Positions 40,948 to 50,153 of a DNA stretch of 64,000 nt are shown here, in pieces. The notes beneath the pieces were generated by a model that was given only the letters and a program-made list of their open reading frames with translations, did not search any database and was not told the DNA's origin. The number at the start of each line of letters is the position of its first letter. Positions within the stretch are counted from its first letter, which is position 1. This DNA is from an uncultured Anaerotignum sp. GTDB lineage: Bacteria; Bacillota; Clostridia; Lachnospirales; Anaerotignaceae. Where the stretch lies: assembly GCA_910578425.1 (NCBI GenBank), contig CAJTQX010000007.1:15776-79775 (forward strand), given 5' to 3'. The position numbers were made by a program, and so were the translations under genes.

Positions 40948-41826
40948 TTATTGTACTGTAACGCCCATATCCTTCTCAAATACTTTCACTAAAGCGCACT
41001 GATCCTCATCAATCAGCCCGTCTTCCTCCATTCGTTTCATGCAGTCCAGCACGATTGCAGACATCGGGATTTCTACACCCATTTCTTCCGCCAGATTCAT
41101 AGCGTTTTTCATGTCTTTATAGTGTACTGCAATTCTCGCGCTTGCCGTAAAATCTCTGCTGAGTATTTTGGGAACCTTCAAATCCATTACCGCGCTCTGT
41201 GCAAAGCCATCCTTAATTGCGCTGAACAGCACAGCAGGGTCCAATCCCGCTTTTGCCGCAAATGCATATGCTTCGCCGACAGAAATCAAATTGCAGCCAA
41301 CAATCATATTATTTGCCAGTTTTGCTACCGCGCCGCAGCCGGACGCGCCCATATAGGTCACATTTCCGCCGACACAGTGCAGCAAAGGCTCCACAGCGTC
41401 AAAAGCCGCTTTTTCGCCTCCGGTCATTACAACCAGCGTCCCCGCTACCGCTCCCGTTTCTCCGCCGCTGACAGGAGAATCCAGCAGCTGCATTCCAGCC
41501 TCCTGCACTTTTGGAAAAAGTCTGCGGATGATGCCGGGCGCGGTCGAACTGAAATCCACAATCACCGTTCCAGGCTTCGCCTTTTGTATAATCTCCAACA
41601 CTGCGCTTTCCACCAGTTCATTTTTGGGCAGACAGAGAAAAATCACATCGCTGTTTTGGTAAATTTCGTCTGCATTTGCGGCAGTTTTGCCGCCTGCCTG
41701 CGCAAAGCGTTCCCTTGCCGCCTCAAAAACATCAAAGCCTGTAATATCACATCCACTTTTTTTCAGCAGATTTGTCGCCATAGGCAAACCCATAATACCC
41801 ATTCCAATAAATCCGATTTTTTTCAT
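40948..41826 (-). CDS. Beta-hydroxyacid dehydrogenase (tartronate semialdehyde reductase / HIBADH-like)
   Basis: A 292-residue NAD(P)-dependent enzyme. The N-terminal IGFIGMGIMGLPMATNL is both the Rossmann nucleotide site and the family signature. DSPVSGGETGAVAG is the substrate-binding loop, and the catalytic Lys is in AKLANNMI. Members reduce tartronate semialdehyde or oxidise 3-hydroxyisobutyrate and similar acids; the sequence alone cannot distinguish these. CGGAGGG precedes ATG 41826. As the last enzyme gene of the GntR-controlled unit it may process a semialdehyde produced from the TRAP-imported substrate. Confidence 0.88.
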   Translation of the reverse strand: MKKIGFIGMGIMGLPMATNLLKKSGCDITGFDVFEAARERFAQAGGKTAANADEIYQNSDVIFLCLPKNELVESAVLEIIQKAKPGTVIVDFSSTAPGIIRRLFPKVQEAGMQLLDSPVSGGETGAVAGTLVVMTGGEKAAFDAVEPLLHCVGGNVTYMGASGCGAVAKLANNMIVGCNLISVGEAYAFAAKAGLDPAVLFSAIKDGFAQSAVMDLKVPKILSRDFTASARIAVHYKDMKNAMNLAEEMGVEIPMSAIVLDCMKRMEEDGLIDEDQCALVKVFEKDMGVTVQ

Positions 41827-41841
41827 CTTTTTTCCCTCCGG

Positions 41842-43551
41842 TTATTTATTCGGAATATGGACTGCACGTTTCTCCGCAGCCAAAGCCGCTTCTCTAAGTG
41901 CCTCCGTAACAGTCGGGTGCGCGTGTATTGTCGCGATAACATCCTCTGCTGTTGCCTCCATGCCGACTGCCAACGCGCATTCGCCAATCATATCTGTCGC
42001 TCTCGGGCCCAGAATATGAACGCCCAGCACTTCCTTATATTCTTTTCCAATGATGAACTTCACCATTCCTGTACCGCCGTTCATAATCAGGGATTTGCCG
42101 TTTGCCATCAGCGGGAACCTGCCCACCTGATACTCTGCGCCAAGCTCCTTCGCCTTTTCCTCCGTCAGCCCAACGCCAGCAAATTCCGGATCTGTATATA
42201 CACAGGACGGATTTGTTTTTCCATCATAATATGCTTCTTCTCCAAGCGCGTTTTCCGCCGCAATTTCGCCTTGCGCAGACGCAACATGCGCCAGCATGAC
42301 TTTGCCCAGACAGTCGCCGACAGCATATATATTCGGAATATTTGTTTCCATTCTGTCATTTACTGCAATGCGTCCCCTGTCGTTTTCAATGCCGGCAGCA
42401 TCCATATTGAGCGCGGCCGTATCCGTTTTTCTGCCGACCGCTACAAGTACCTTTTCCACTTCAAAGCTCTGCACCGCGCCGCCGACCTCAACATTGACCT
42501 TCGCGCCGACTGGGGACGGTTCCACAGACTGCACCTTTGCCTCTGTCATAATCCGGATACCCTTCGCCTCCATCATTTTGCGCAGCTGTGCTGTCAGTTC
42601 TCCATCCATCATCGGCAGCAGCTTAGGCATGGCTTCCACTACCGTAACCTCTGTGCCAAATTTGCTGTATGCTGTTGCCAGTTCAATACCAATTACGCCG
42701 CCGCCAATCACAAGCAGTGTTTTCGGAATACTTTCAAACGAAAGCGCGCCTGTGGAATCCACACAGTTTGCGTTTTCCTTCACGCCGGGAATCGGCGGAA
42801 CTGCCGGAACGGAGCCCGCTGCAATGATAATTTTATCAAAGGACATATTCTCTCTGCCGCCGTCCTTTTTTTCGACCGTAAGCGTATCTTTGGAGGCAAA
42901 CGATGCCGTTCCTTCCACAACTTTAATTTTGTTCGCCTTCATCAGCCCTGTTACACCGCTGACAAGCTGGTTTGTAATCGCGTTCTTTTTTTCCTGTACC
43001 TTGCCCCAGTCAACTTTTTTGACCTCTGCCGCAATGCCAAACCCTGCCATTTCCTCCACCTCGGAAAGAAATTCTGCGGAATGCAGTATTGCCTTTGTGG
43101 GTATACAGCCTACATTCAGGCATGTACCGCCCAGCTTATTCTTCTCAATCAGCGTCACTTCGCCGCCAAGCTGCGCCGCGCGGATTGCCGCGACATACCC
43201 GCCAGGGCCGCCGCCGATAACGGCAACTGTCGTCTTTCCGGCTTTTTTCGGTGCCGGAGCCGCCTGCACCTCGGGAGCCTGCGCTGCCGCGGGAGTGCCG
43301 CCGACCTGTTCGCCCGCCGCTCCAATATATGCCAGAACGCCTTTTACAGGAACGTCTTCCCCTTCCTGTGCCACAATCTTTAATAATATGCCTTCTGCCT
43401 CGCTTGCAACCTCGCTGGTCAGCTTGTCTGTTGTAATTTCCAGCAGGATATCGCCCGCCTTAACCGCATCGCCTTCCTGTTTCAGCCATTTCGCAACAGT
43501 GCCCTCCTCCATCGTCAGGCCAAGCTGAGGCATCCTTACTTCTACCGCCAT
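41842..43551 (-). CDS. lpdA: Dihydrolipoyl dehydrogenase (E3) with N-terminal lipoyl domain
   Basis: A 569-residue E3. Residues 1-80 are a lipoyl domain with the lipoylated lysine in ITTDKLTSEV, followed by an Ala/Pro-rich hinge (about 85-105). The flavoprotein begins at TVAVIGGGPGGYVAA; the redox disulfide is GGTCLNVGCIPTK, the NAD site is VIGGGVIGIELA, and the C-terminal HAHPTVTEAL carries the catalytic His-Glu pair. It reoxidises the lipoyl groups of the E2 next door. E3 with its own lipoyl domain occurs in acetoin dehydrogenase and some Gram-positive pyruvate dehydrogenase complexes. AAAGGAGG precedes ATG 43551. A 280 bp gap with a strong inverted repeat separates it from the E2 gene. Confidence 0.93.
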   Translation of the reverse strand: MAVEVRMPQLGLTMEEGTVAKWLKQEGDAVKAGDILLEITTDKLTSEVASEAEGILLKIVAQEGEDVPVKGVLAYIGAAGEQVGGTPAAAQAPEVQAAPAPKKAGKTTVAVIGGGPGGYVAAIRAAQLGGEVTLIEKNKLGGTCLNVGCIPTKAILHSAEFLSEVEEMAGFGIAAEVKKVDWGKVQEKKNAITNQLVSGVTGLMKANKIKVVEGTASFASKDTLTVEKKDGGRENMSFDKIIIAAGSVPAVPPIPGVKENANCVDSTGALSFESIPKTLLVIGGGVIGIELATAYSKFGTEVTVVEAMPKLLPMMDGELTAQLRKMMEAKGIRIMTEAKVQSVEPSPVGAKVNVEVGGAVQSFEVEKVLVAVGRKTDTAALNMDAAGIENDRGRIAVNDRMETNIPNIYAVGDCLGKVMLAHVASAQGEIAAENALGEEAYYDGKTNPSCVYTDPEFAGVGLTEEKAKELGAEYQVGRFPLMANGKSLIMNGGTGMVKFIIGKEYKEVLGVHILGPRATDMIGECALAVGMEATAEDVIATIHAHPTVTEALREAALAAEKRAVHIPNK

Positions 43552-43607
43552 GTTGATTCCTCCTTTTCCAAAACTACCCGTTTTACTCCGCCCTGCCTTT
43601 CCGGAGA

Positions 43608-43650
43608 GGGAGATAACCGGATCAGGCGGGCAAAGCAGTTCTTATCTCCC
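43608..43650 (-). other. Inverted repeat in the E2-E3 intergenic gap
   Basis: GGGAGATAA (43608-43616) pairs with TTATCTCCC (43642-43650) around a 25-base loop. No T-run follows on the minus strand. It may be an mRNA processing or stability element setting the E3 level. Confidence 0.45.
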
Positions 43651-43832
43651 AAGGCCCGCAAGGAAAAGGTATGGGAGTTTTTCTTTTGTATTTTCTGCTG
43701 TCATCTTTTGTTTTGTATCATCGAACCATTCAGCAAATCGTTTCAAGTCGGAAAGCAAAGCGTTCCTTCTGCCGCTTTCTCAACTCAAACGAACGATATG
43801 CCTGAAATATGTCAATAAGCTCATCTAATATT

Positions 43833-45074
43833 TTACAGAAGTATCTGCATCGGATTTTCCAGAAGCTCACGAACTGCCAATTCAAATTTTGCCGCCGTTG
43901 CCCCGTCAATCAGCCGGTGGTCAAATGTAAAGGAAATCCTCATAAACTGCCGCTTGCTGATGTTCCCTTCCTCGTCCATCACCAGCTCGTCCTGTACGGC
44001 GCATACGCCCAGTATGCCGGAATCCGGCTGGTTGATAATCGGGTCAAAGGTCTCCACGCCGAACATGCCAAGATTGGAAATGGAGAATGTAGAGCCTTTG
44101 TATTCGTCCATGCCCAGCTTATTTGTCCTCGCGCGTTCCGCCAGGTCTTTCGCGGTTCTGGAAATTTCGTCCAGCCCCATTTTATCCGCATCCTTGAGAA
44201 CCGGCACAATCAGCCCATCGTCCAGCGCGACCGCCATGCCAATATTGACATGGGCGCGTTTGATGATTTTATCGCCGTCAATGCTTACCAGAATATGCCT
44301 GTTGTTCCTTAAAGCCTTTGCAGTCGCTTTCAGTATGTAATCGTTCAGGGAGTATTTCACGCCCAGCTCGTTGTTGACTTTCTTTCGGAACGCCATAAGA
44401 TCTGTTACGTCTATTTTCACGTTCTGTGTTACAACAGGAATTTCCTGTGCGGATTTCGTCATACGCTCCGCAACAACCTTCCGCATGCCGCTCAGCTTTA
44501 CAACTTCGTCGCCATCCATCAGCTCAACAGAGCCGGCCGCCTGTGCCGCAGGTTTGGGAGCCGCGGGCGCAGCCGTCGCTATGACAGGAGCCGCCTTTGC
44601 TGCTTCTGCCGCCGCCAAAACGTCCTTCTGTACAATGCGCCCCATAGGACCTGTGCCCTTTATGCCGCTGTAATCCACGCCCAGCCTTGCCGCTGTTTTC
44701 CGCGCCAGCGGGGAAATGCGTACCCTGCCGCCGGAAACGGGTGCTGGTACAGGCGCAGCCGCCGCAGGAACAGCCGCCGGTGCAGCTTCCACAGAAGCCT
44801 CCGGCGCAGCCGCCGGAACGCCGCCAACCTGCTCCCCTGCCTCGCCGATATATGCCAGCAGTCCTTTTACGGGAATATCTTCCCCTTCCTGCGCAACGAT
44901 TTTCAGCAGTATGCCGTCATGCTCGCTTTCCACTTCGCTGGTCAGCTTATCCGTAGTAATTTCAAGAATGACCTCTCCGGCTTTCACCGCGTCACCCTCC
45001 TGCTTTACCCACCTTGTAACGGTGCCTTCCTCCATGGTCAGCCCAAGCTGGGGCATCTTTACTTCAAAAGCCAT
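43833..45074 (-). CDS. Dihydrolipoamide acyltransferase (E2)
   Basis: A 413-residue E2 core enzyme. Residues 1-80 form one lipoyl domain with the lysine in ITTDKLTSEV, almost identical to that of the E3. A long Ala/Pro/Val hinge follows (about 88-118), then a peripheral-subunit-binding domain (RISPLARKTAARLGVDYS) and the catalytic acyltransferase domain with the C-terminal FTFDHRLIDGA His-Asp motif. It transfers the acyl group from lipoamide to CoA. AAGGAGGG precedes ATG 45074, 12 bases after the E1-beta stop codon. The complex resembles acetoin dehydrogenase (AcoABCL) or pyruvate dehydrogenase; the acyl specificity is not readable from the sequence. Confidence 0.93.
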   Translation of the reverse strand: MAFEVKMPQLGLTMEEGTVTRWVKQEGDAVKAGEVILEITTDKLTSEVESEHDGILLKIVAQEGEDIPVKGLLAYIGEAGEQVGGVPAAAPEASVEAAPAAVPAAAAPVPAPVSGGRVRISPLARKTAARLGVDYSGIKGTGPMGRIVQKDVLAAAEAAKAAPVIATAAPAAPKPAAQAAGSVELMDGDEVVKLSGMRKVVAERMTKSAQEIPVVTQNVKIDVTDLMAFRKKVNNELGVKYSLNDYILKATAKALRNNRHILVSIDGDKIIKRAHVNIGMAVALDDGLIVPVLKDADKMGLDEISRTAKDLAERARTNKLGMDEYKGSTFSISNLGMFGVETFDPIINQPDSGILGVCAVQDELVMDEEGNISKRQFMRISFTFDHRLIDGATAAKFELAVRELLENPMQILL

Positions 45075-45086
45075 GGTTTTCCCTCC

Positions 45087-46067
45087 TTATCTATTCAAAA
45101 CCCGTCTGACTGCCTTCACAATGTCCGCAGGATGGGGGAAATTCTCATCCTCCAGCGTAGGGCTGAATGGAGAAACGATGTTCAGCCCGCAGACACGTTC
45201 CACAGGCGCATCCAGTTCGTCAAACAGCTCCTCGGCAATCTGTGCAGAAATTTCCGCCGCATAACTGCCGCGCTTTACTTCTTCGGACACAACAATCGCG
45301 TTATGCGTTTTGGAAACGGATTTCACGATCGCCTCCCAGTCCAGGGGAACCAGTGTCCGCAAATCCAGCACTTCTGCGCTGACGCCCTCTTTCGCCAGTT
45401 CTTCCGCAGCTTCCAGCGCGAAATAAACTTCACGGCTCCAGGTAATTATCGTTATGTCCGTACCCTCACGCTTCACATCCGCTACGCCAAGAGGAATCGT
45501 GTATTCCCCTTCGGGTATTTCCTCTTTTTTTGCATACAGCAGTTTATGCTCGATACAGATAACAGGGTCGTCATCACGAACAGCCGATTTCAGCAGCCCC
45601 TTTGCATCCTTCGCGCTGGAGGGTGCAATGACCTTCAGCCCCGGCATGTGGCAGAACAGATTTTCAAAGCACTGGGAATGCTGCCCCGCGTTTCTTCTGC
45701 CCGCGCCCATGGGAAGGCGCAGCACCATAGGCACTGTTGCCTGACCGCCGGTCATATAGCGCATTTTTGCCGCCTGATTCATAATCGGGTCAGCCGCAAC
45801 TGTGATAAAGTCATCATACATCAGCTCAACTACCGGACGTATGCCGCGCATCGCCGCGCCGACAGCCATGCCGCAAAAACCGGATTCCGAAATCGGCGTA
45901 TCATATACGCGGTGTTCCCCAAATTCCTCCTGAAAACCGACCGTAATGCCGAATACATTGCCCATTTTGCCCATGTCTTCGCCCATGATGATTACGTTTT
46001 CATCTCTTTCCATTTCCTCATGCAAAGCCTCGCCAATTGCCTTGCTGATGCTGAGTTTCCTGCTCAT
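45087..46067 (-). CDS. Thiamine-dependent dehydrogenase E1 component, beta subunit
   Basis: A 326-residue transketolase-like subunit that forms the E1 heterotetramer with the alpha subunit. Typical segments are AIGEALHEEMERD near the N-terminus with ENVIIMGED, YDTPISESGFCGMAVGAA, LPMGAGRRNAGQHSQCFE and VLDLRTLVPLDWEAIV. The start overlaps the alpha-subunit stop codon as ATGA, giving translational coupling and a 1:1 ratio. AAGGAG lies nine bases upstream. Together with E2 and E3 it oxidatively cleaves acetoin or decarboxylates a 2-oxoacid. Confidence 0.94.
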   Translation of the reverse strand: MSRKLSISKAIGEALHEEMERDENVIIMGEDMGKMGNVFGITVGFQEEFGEHRVYDTPISESGFCGMAVGAAMRGIRPVVELMYDDFITVAADPIMNQAAKMRYMTGGQATVPMVLRLPMGAGRRNAGQHSQCFENLFCHMPGLKVIAPSSAKDAKGLLKSAVRDDDPVICIEHKLLYAKKEEIPEGEYTIPLGVADVKREGTDITIITWSREVYFALEAAEELAKEGVSAEVLDLRTLVPLDWEAIVKSVSKTHNAIVVSEEVKRGSYAAEISAQIAEELFDELDAPVERVCGLNIVSPFSPTLEDENFPHPADIVKAVRRVLNR

Positions 46068-47062
46068 CTCGCAACGCTCCTTTCATTATCCGAAGAATAT
46101 ACGTCCGTAACTGCCTCGGAAGGATCCGGATATTCAGATTCATTTGCAAATTTGTAAGCTGCTTCCAGTTCTTCTTCTACAGCCTTTTCCACAGCGGCAA
46201 CTTCTTCTTCTGTTGCCGTACCGCCTTCCAGCAGGCGTTTCCTCATGTTGGGAATCGCGTCTTTCTCAAGCGCGTGCTCCATGTATTCCTTCGGGCGGTA
46301 ATTCGCAGGGTCGCCGCAGTAATGCCCCTGGTGGCGGAACGTCATGCATTCCACGATGGAAGGGCCGTTGCCTGCCCGCGCATAATCCACTGCCTTTTTC
46401 ACTGCCTCATATACGACCGTCGGGTCGTTGCCGTCCACCGTTTCGCCGGGAATATCATAAGCCTTTGCCCGTACCGCAATGGTATCCGTATTCGTAACTG
46501 TATGTATGTTGACGGAAACACCGTAGTTATTATTTTCGCAGAGGAAAACAACCGGCAGCTTCCATGCCGCCGCCATGTTGACCGCCTCATGGAATGTCCC
46601 CTGATTGGATGCACTGTCACCGAAGAAGCACAGCGTAACATGCTTGTCGCCTTTAATTTTAGACGCCAGCGCGGAACCCGCCGCAATGGGTATGCCCGCG
46701 CCTACTATGCCGTTCGCGCCAAGGCTGTGCAGCCCTTCTACATCTGCAATATGCATGGAGCCGCCCTTGCCCTTGCAGTAACCTGTCTTTTTGCCAAACA
46801 GCTCCGCAAGCATTTTATCCATATCCGCACCCTTCGCAATGCAGTGTCCATGCCCGCGGTGGGTCGAAGTCATATAATCGTCCTTTTCCAGCGCGCAGCA
46901 TGCACCTGTAGGCACTGCCTCCTGTCCAATGCACAGGTGGATATTTCCTGCCAGCATCCCTTTTGTGAAACACTCTGCCGCCCGCGTTTCAAACGCGCGG
47001 ATACGCAGCATCATTTTGTACATACCCAACAGCATTTCCTTAGAATATTTTTCTTTTGCCAA
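46064..47062 (-). CDS. Thiamine-dependent dehydrogenase E1 component, alpha subunit
   Basis: A 332-residue thiamine diphosphate-binding subunit. The cofactor motif runs from GDSASNQGTFHEA to FLCENNNYGVS; STHRGHGHCIAKG and KGGSMHIAD are also conserved. RHQGHYCGDP lies in the phosphorylation-loop region. The start is TTG 47062 with AGGGTG upstream, the frame beginning MAKEKYSKEM. It follows the alcohol dehydrogenase gene closely. The sequence looks closest to acetoin dehydrogenase alpha (AcoA) type proteins, but pyruvate or another oxoacid is possible. Confidence 0.92.
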   Translation of the reverse strand: MAKEKYSKEMLLGMYKMMLRIRAFETRAAECFTKGMLAGNIHLCIGQEAVPTGACCALEKDDYMTSTHRGHGHCIAKGADMDKMLAELFGKKTGYCKGKGGSMHIADVEGLHSLGANGIVGAGIPIAAGSALASKIKGDKHVTLCFFGDSASNQGTFHEAVNMAAAWKLPVVFLCENNNYGVSVNIHTVTNTDTIAVRAKAYDIPGETVDGNDPTVVYEAVKKAVDYARAGNGPSIVECMTFRHQGHYCGDPANYRPKEYMEHALEKDAIPNMRKRLLEGGTATEEEVAAVEKAVEEELEAAYKFANESEYPDPSEAVTDVYSSDNERSVAR

Positions 47063-47093
47063 TGTGATTCACCCTTTCTTTTTTTCTTTATCG

Positions 47094-48128
47094 TTACGGC
47101 TTCAGGACTACCTTGCCGCATTGTCCTTTTTCCATTAAATCCAGCCCTTTTTCAAATTCCTCCAAGGGCAGCACATGCGTAATGACCCTGCTGATATCCA
47201 GACCTGCCGCAAACAGGCCCTTCATCCGCTCCCATGTGCGGGGAATTTCCCTGCCGGAAATACCCTTTATACAAATTCCCTTTGTCACAAAGCTTTCCCA
47301 TTCCAGCGTAACAGGCTTAGGGCCAAGACCAGCGCATACAATATACCCGTCCGGCTTTACATAATCCAAAGCCGTCATAATCGCGCCCGCATTGCCGGAA
47401 AAATCCAGAACCACGTCAACGCCCAAGCCATCACAAAGCTCCTTTACCCTTGACGTTACATTCTCTTTTACAGGGTCAATCACCGCATCCGCGCCCATTT
47501 CCAGAGCCATCTGCGCACGCTGCGCGTTCAATTCAACAGCAACTATTTTTGCCGCCCCCAGCGTTCTTGCAACCGCAACTCCCATACAGCCAATCGGGCC
47601 GCAGCCAATAACCGCAACTTTCTTCGCGGAAATGGGAAATTCCATCGCCGCATGCACCGCAACGCCCAAAGGCTCCATCAGCGCAAGCTGCTCTATCGGC
47701 ATTGACGGGTCGCATTTTACTGCCGCGCTCTCCGGAATGCTGATATATTCTGCCATCGCGCCATCCCGATGAACGCCGATGACAACTGTGTTATAGCAGA
47801 CGTCCGTATGCCCGTTCAGGCAGAGGTCACAACTGTTGCAGACCAAATGGGAATCTGAATTTACAATATCGCCCACATTCACAGCCGTTACACCCTTGCC
47901 CACTTTAACGACCTCTCCGGCATATTCATGTCCAATGACCGTAGGCGGATTCATACGTTTCTGTGCATAATCGTCCCAATGCCTGATATGTACATCCGTG
48001 CCGCAGATTGCAACAGCCTTTACCCGTATCAGCACATCATAATCGCCAATCTCAGGCACAGGCTTCTGTACCAAAGAAACAAATCCATCGCCCTTTTGCT
48101 CCTTCACAACGCATTTCATCATTTCCAT
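47094..48128 (-). CDS. Zinc-dependent alcohol dehydrogenase (threonine/butanediol dehydrogenase-like)
   Basis: A 344-residue medium-chain dehydrogenase. Catalytic zinc ligands are in ICGTDVHI and GHEYAGEV; the structural zinc site is CNSCDLCLNGHTDVC. NAD binds at VIGCGPIGCMGVAVA. The family includes L-threonine 3-dehydrogenase and R,R-butanediol dehydrogenase, both oxidising secondary alcohols. AGGAGGG lies six bases before ATG 48128. Its place between TRAP transporter and E1 genes suggests that it oxidises the imported hydroxy compound to the ketone or oxoacid used by the E1-E2-E3 complex. Confidence 0.92.
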   Translation of the reverse strand: MEMMKCVVKEQKGDGFVSLVQKPVPEIGDYDVLIRVKAVAICGTDVHIRHWDDYAQKRMNPPTVIGHEYAGEVVKVGKGVTAVNVGDIVNSDSHLVCNSCDLCLNGHTDVCYNTVVIGVHRDGAMAEYISIPESAAVKCDPSMPIEQLALMEPLGVAVHAAMEFPISAKKVAVIGCGPIGCMGVAVARTLGAAKIVAVELNAQRAQMALEMGADAVIDPVKENVTSRVKELCDGLGVDVVLDFSGNAGAIMTALDYVKPDGYIVCAGLGPKPVTLEWESFVTKGICIKGISGREIPRTWERMKGLFAAGLDISRVITHVLPLEEFEKGLDLMEKGQCGKVVLKP

Positions 48129-48205
48129 CCAGTTCCCTCCTTATTTCAAAAAGTGCATTTACAAAACGATTGCTGCCTGCTTGTGGGAACACTCCCCTTC
48201 TGTTC

Positions 48206-49483
48206 TTATACCTGTCCGAACATTCTGGGCAGGAACATGGAAATCGGTTCCACATATGTGATAAGCAGCAGTGAAATAATACCGGCAATCAGGAAAGGAA
48301 TAATCTTCCTGCATATCTCCGCAACGGTAACTCCACCACTCTTACAGCCAACATACAAGTTAATGCCTACCGGCGGTGTTACAAGGCCAATCGCCATGTT
48401 TACTGTCAGGAATACGCCTGCATGTATCAGATCTACACCAAGGTTGCCCAATACAGGCGTAATGATAGGCAGCAGGATATAAAACGCGGAATTTGCGTCC
48501 AGGAAACAGCCCGCAATCAGGAAAATAATATTGATAATAATCAGTATCAGAATTTTATTCTGGCTGATGGAAAGGATCGCCGCGGAAAGGTTCGCCGCAA
48601 CGCCGCTCGTTGTCATAATCCATGCATAAACCGCCGCCGTAGCAATGATGAACATAATTGTCGCAGAGGATACTGCCGCATCGACGAATACTTTATACAA
48701 TTCCTTCATGTGAATTTCCTTATAGATGAAAATACCAACAAACAGGCCATAGATTACGGCAACACCTGCCGCTTCTGTCGGTGTAAATACGCCGCCGTAA
48801 ATGCCGCCCAGAATGATAACAGGCATCAGCAAAGCCCAAAACGCATCTTTGAATGCAATAAAACGTTCCTTTGCTGACGCTTTTGGCAGCATCTCTACTG
48901 CCGTTCCTCTGGAAGCGATCAGCGCGGCAATGATATAAGACGCGCCAACCAAAATACCGGGAATGATGCCTGCGCTGAACAGCGCGCCTACGGAAACACC
49001 CGTACAGGATGCATAAACAACAAAGGCGATAGAAGGCGGGATAATAATACCAATCGCACCCGATGCACTCAGCAGTGCTGTGGACATCCCTCTGTCATAG
49101 CCCTGATGTACCATTGCAGGAATCAGAATCGTCCCCAATGCCGCAACCGTTGCCGGACCGGAACCGGAAATTGCCGCGAAGAAACAACATACAATAACTG
49201 TTACAGAAATCATGCCGCTCTTTCTATGTCCGACACATGTGCGGGCGAATGTCACAAGCCGCTGGGAAATGCCCGCGTATTCCATAATGGAACCAGCCAA
49301 AACAAAGAACGGAATTGCCAGCAATGCGAATTTGCCTATGGAAGCATACATGACATTCGGAAACATGGAGAATTGGAAGCCCCCAACGTAAAGCCCGATC
49401 ATCGCTGTTATGCCAAGGGAAACCGCAATAGGAATATTCAAAAATACAAACAGAAAAAAGGTTCCAAATAATATCAACGTCAT
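48206..49483 (-). CDS. TRAP transporter large permease (DctM)
   Basis: A 425-residue membrane protein with about 12 hydrophobic segments, the ion-coupled channel of a tripartite TRAP importer. Typical segments: FLFVFLNIPIAVSLG at the N-terminus, SGSGPATVAALGTILIPAM and the paired SGAIGIIIPPSIAFVVY, then GGIYGGVFTPTEAAGVAV and LVTPPVGINLYV. The start ATG overlaps the small permease stop codon as ATGA. Together with DctP and DctQ it takes up an organic acid driven by a sodium or proton gradient. Confidence 0.95.
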   Translation of the reverse strand: MTLILFGTFFLFVFLNIPIAVSLGITAMIGLYVGGFQFSMFPNVMYASIGKFALLAIPFFVLAGSIMEYAGISQRLVTFARTCVGHRKSGMISVTVIVCCFFAAISGSGPATVAALGTILIPAMVHQGYDRGMSTALLSASGAIGIIIPPSIAFVVYASCTGVSVGALFSAGIIPGILVGASYIIAALIASRGTAVEMLPKASAKERFIAFKDAFWALLMPVIILGGIYGGVFTPTEAAGVAVIYGLFVGIFIYKEIHMKELYKVFVDAAVSSATIMFIIATAAVYAWIMTTSGVAANLSAAILSISQNKILILIIINIIFLIAGCFLDANSAFYILLPIITPVLGNLGVDLIHAGVFLTVNMAIGLVTPPVGINLYVGCKSGGVTVAEICRKIIPFLIAGIISLLLITYVEPISMFLPRMFGQV

Positions 49484-49980
49484 GCGGCTTCAACTCCTTT
49501 CGCTTCTTTATTCAGTCTTTTGAATTCCCCAATACCCGCTTCAATGGAACGGATAATACAGAAAAAACTGCCTACCGGTATGGAAAGCCCCTGCACCCAC
49601 ATCGGCATATTCAAAGCCGCTGTTCTGGAGTTCAGCCGAATCTGATTGCTTACCATATCCGCGCCGTATTTCATCAGCAAAACCATCAGCACGACCGAGC
49701 AGAGCATGGACAGCAAAGCCATAAAAGGCTGTACCTTCTTCGGCATATTTTCTACAAAAAAGCTCATGCCCATATGCGCAAGCCTTTTATATGCCGCCGC
49801 AATGCCAATCATAGATACCCATACAAATGCAGTAATCGTAATTTCTTCTGTAAAAGAAAAGGACTGCGCAAAACAATATCTGAATACAACGTTGATAAAG
49901 TTCATAACTGCCATAAAGGCAAACAGAATAACAAGTATAAATTCCTCCAGCTTTGACCATATTCCTAATACAAATCTCAT
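49480..49980 (-). CDS. TRAP transporter small permease (DctQ)
   Basis: A 166-residue protein with four hydrophobic segments. The conserved N-terminal helix with LEEFILVILFAFMAVMNFI is followed by VVFRYCF and WVSMIGIAAAYKRLAHMG, the usual DctQ pattern. The ATG at 49980 with GAGGTGG upstream fits the homologues; upstream in-frame ATGs lack sites. It overlaps the large permease gene by four bases. The small subunit stabilises DctM and helps dock the binding protein. Confidence 0.9.
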   Translation of the reverse strand: MRFVLGIWSKLEEFILVILFAFMAVMNFINVVFRYCFAQSFSFTEEITITAFVWVSMIGIAAAYKRLAHMGMSFFVENMPKKVQPFMALLSMLCSVVLMVLLMKYGADMVSNQIRLNSRTAALNMPMWVQGLSIPVGSFFCIIRSIEAGIGEFKRLNKEAKGVEAA

Positions 49981-50111
49981 AAATATCCACCTCATCTTCA
50001 ATGATATCCCTGTCAGAAACGTCTTTCCGGGAAGATTGAAATGCCAGTTTAACAAGCTTCAAAAATTCCTGCTTTTTCGGCAAGTTGTAATACAACTTTG
50101 TTTTTGAAAGA

Positions 50112-50134
50112 GGCGGAGAGGAAACCCCTCCGCC
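50112..50134 (-). terminator. Intercistronic hairpin between dctP and dctQ genes
   Basis: A GC-rich stem (GGCGGAG / CTCCGCC with extra pairing) just after the binding-protein stop codon, without an adjoining T-run. It probably stabilises the dctP mRNA and reduces read-through, so the binding protein is made in excess of the permease. Confidence 0.5.
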
Positions 50135-50153
50135 CAAGTAAAGCCAGCTCCGC

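Noticed and set aside
41122..43383. A 753-codon plus-strand open frame opposite the dehydrogenase and lpdA genes
   Set aside because: Antisense shadow of two well-supported genes; Cys/His/Arg-rich composition typical of antisense frames, no start signal.
43600..43660. Possible TPP riboswitch before lpdA (CCTGATCCGGTTA resembles the conserved 3' core)
   Set aside because: The 5' core with CTGAGA and the characteristic GGGGTGC stem are missing, and the likeness covers only about ten bases.
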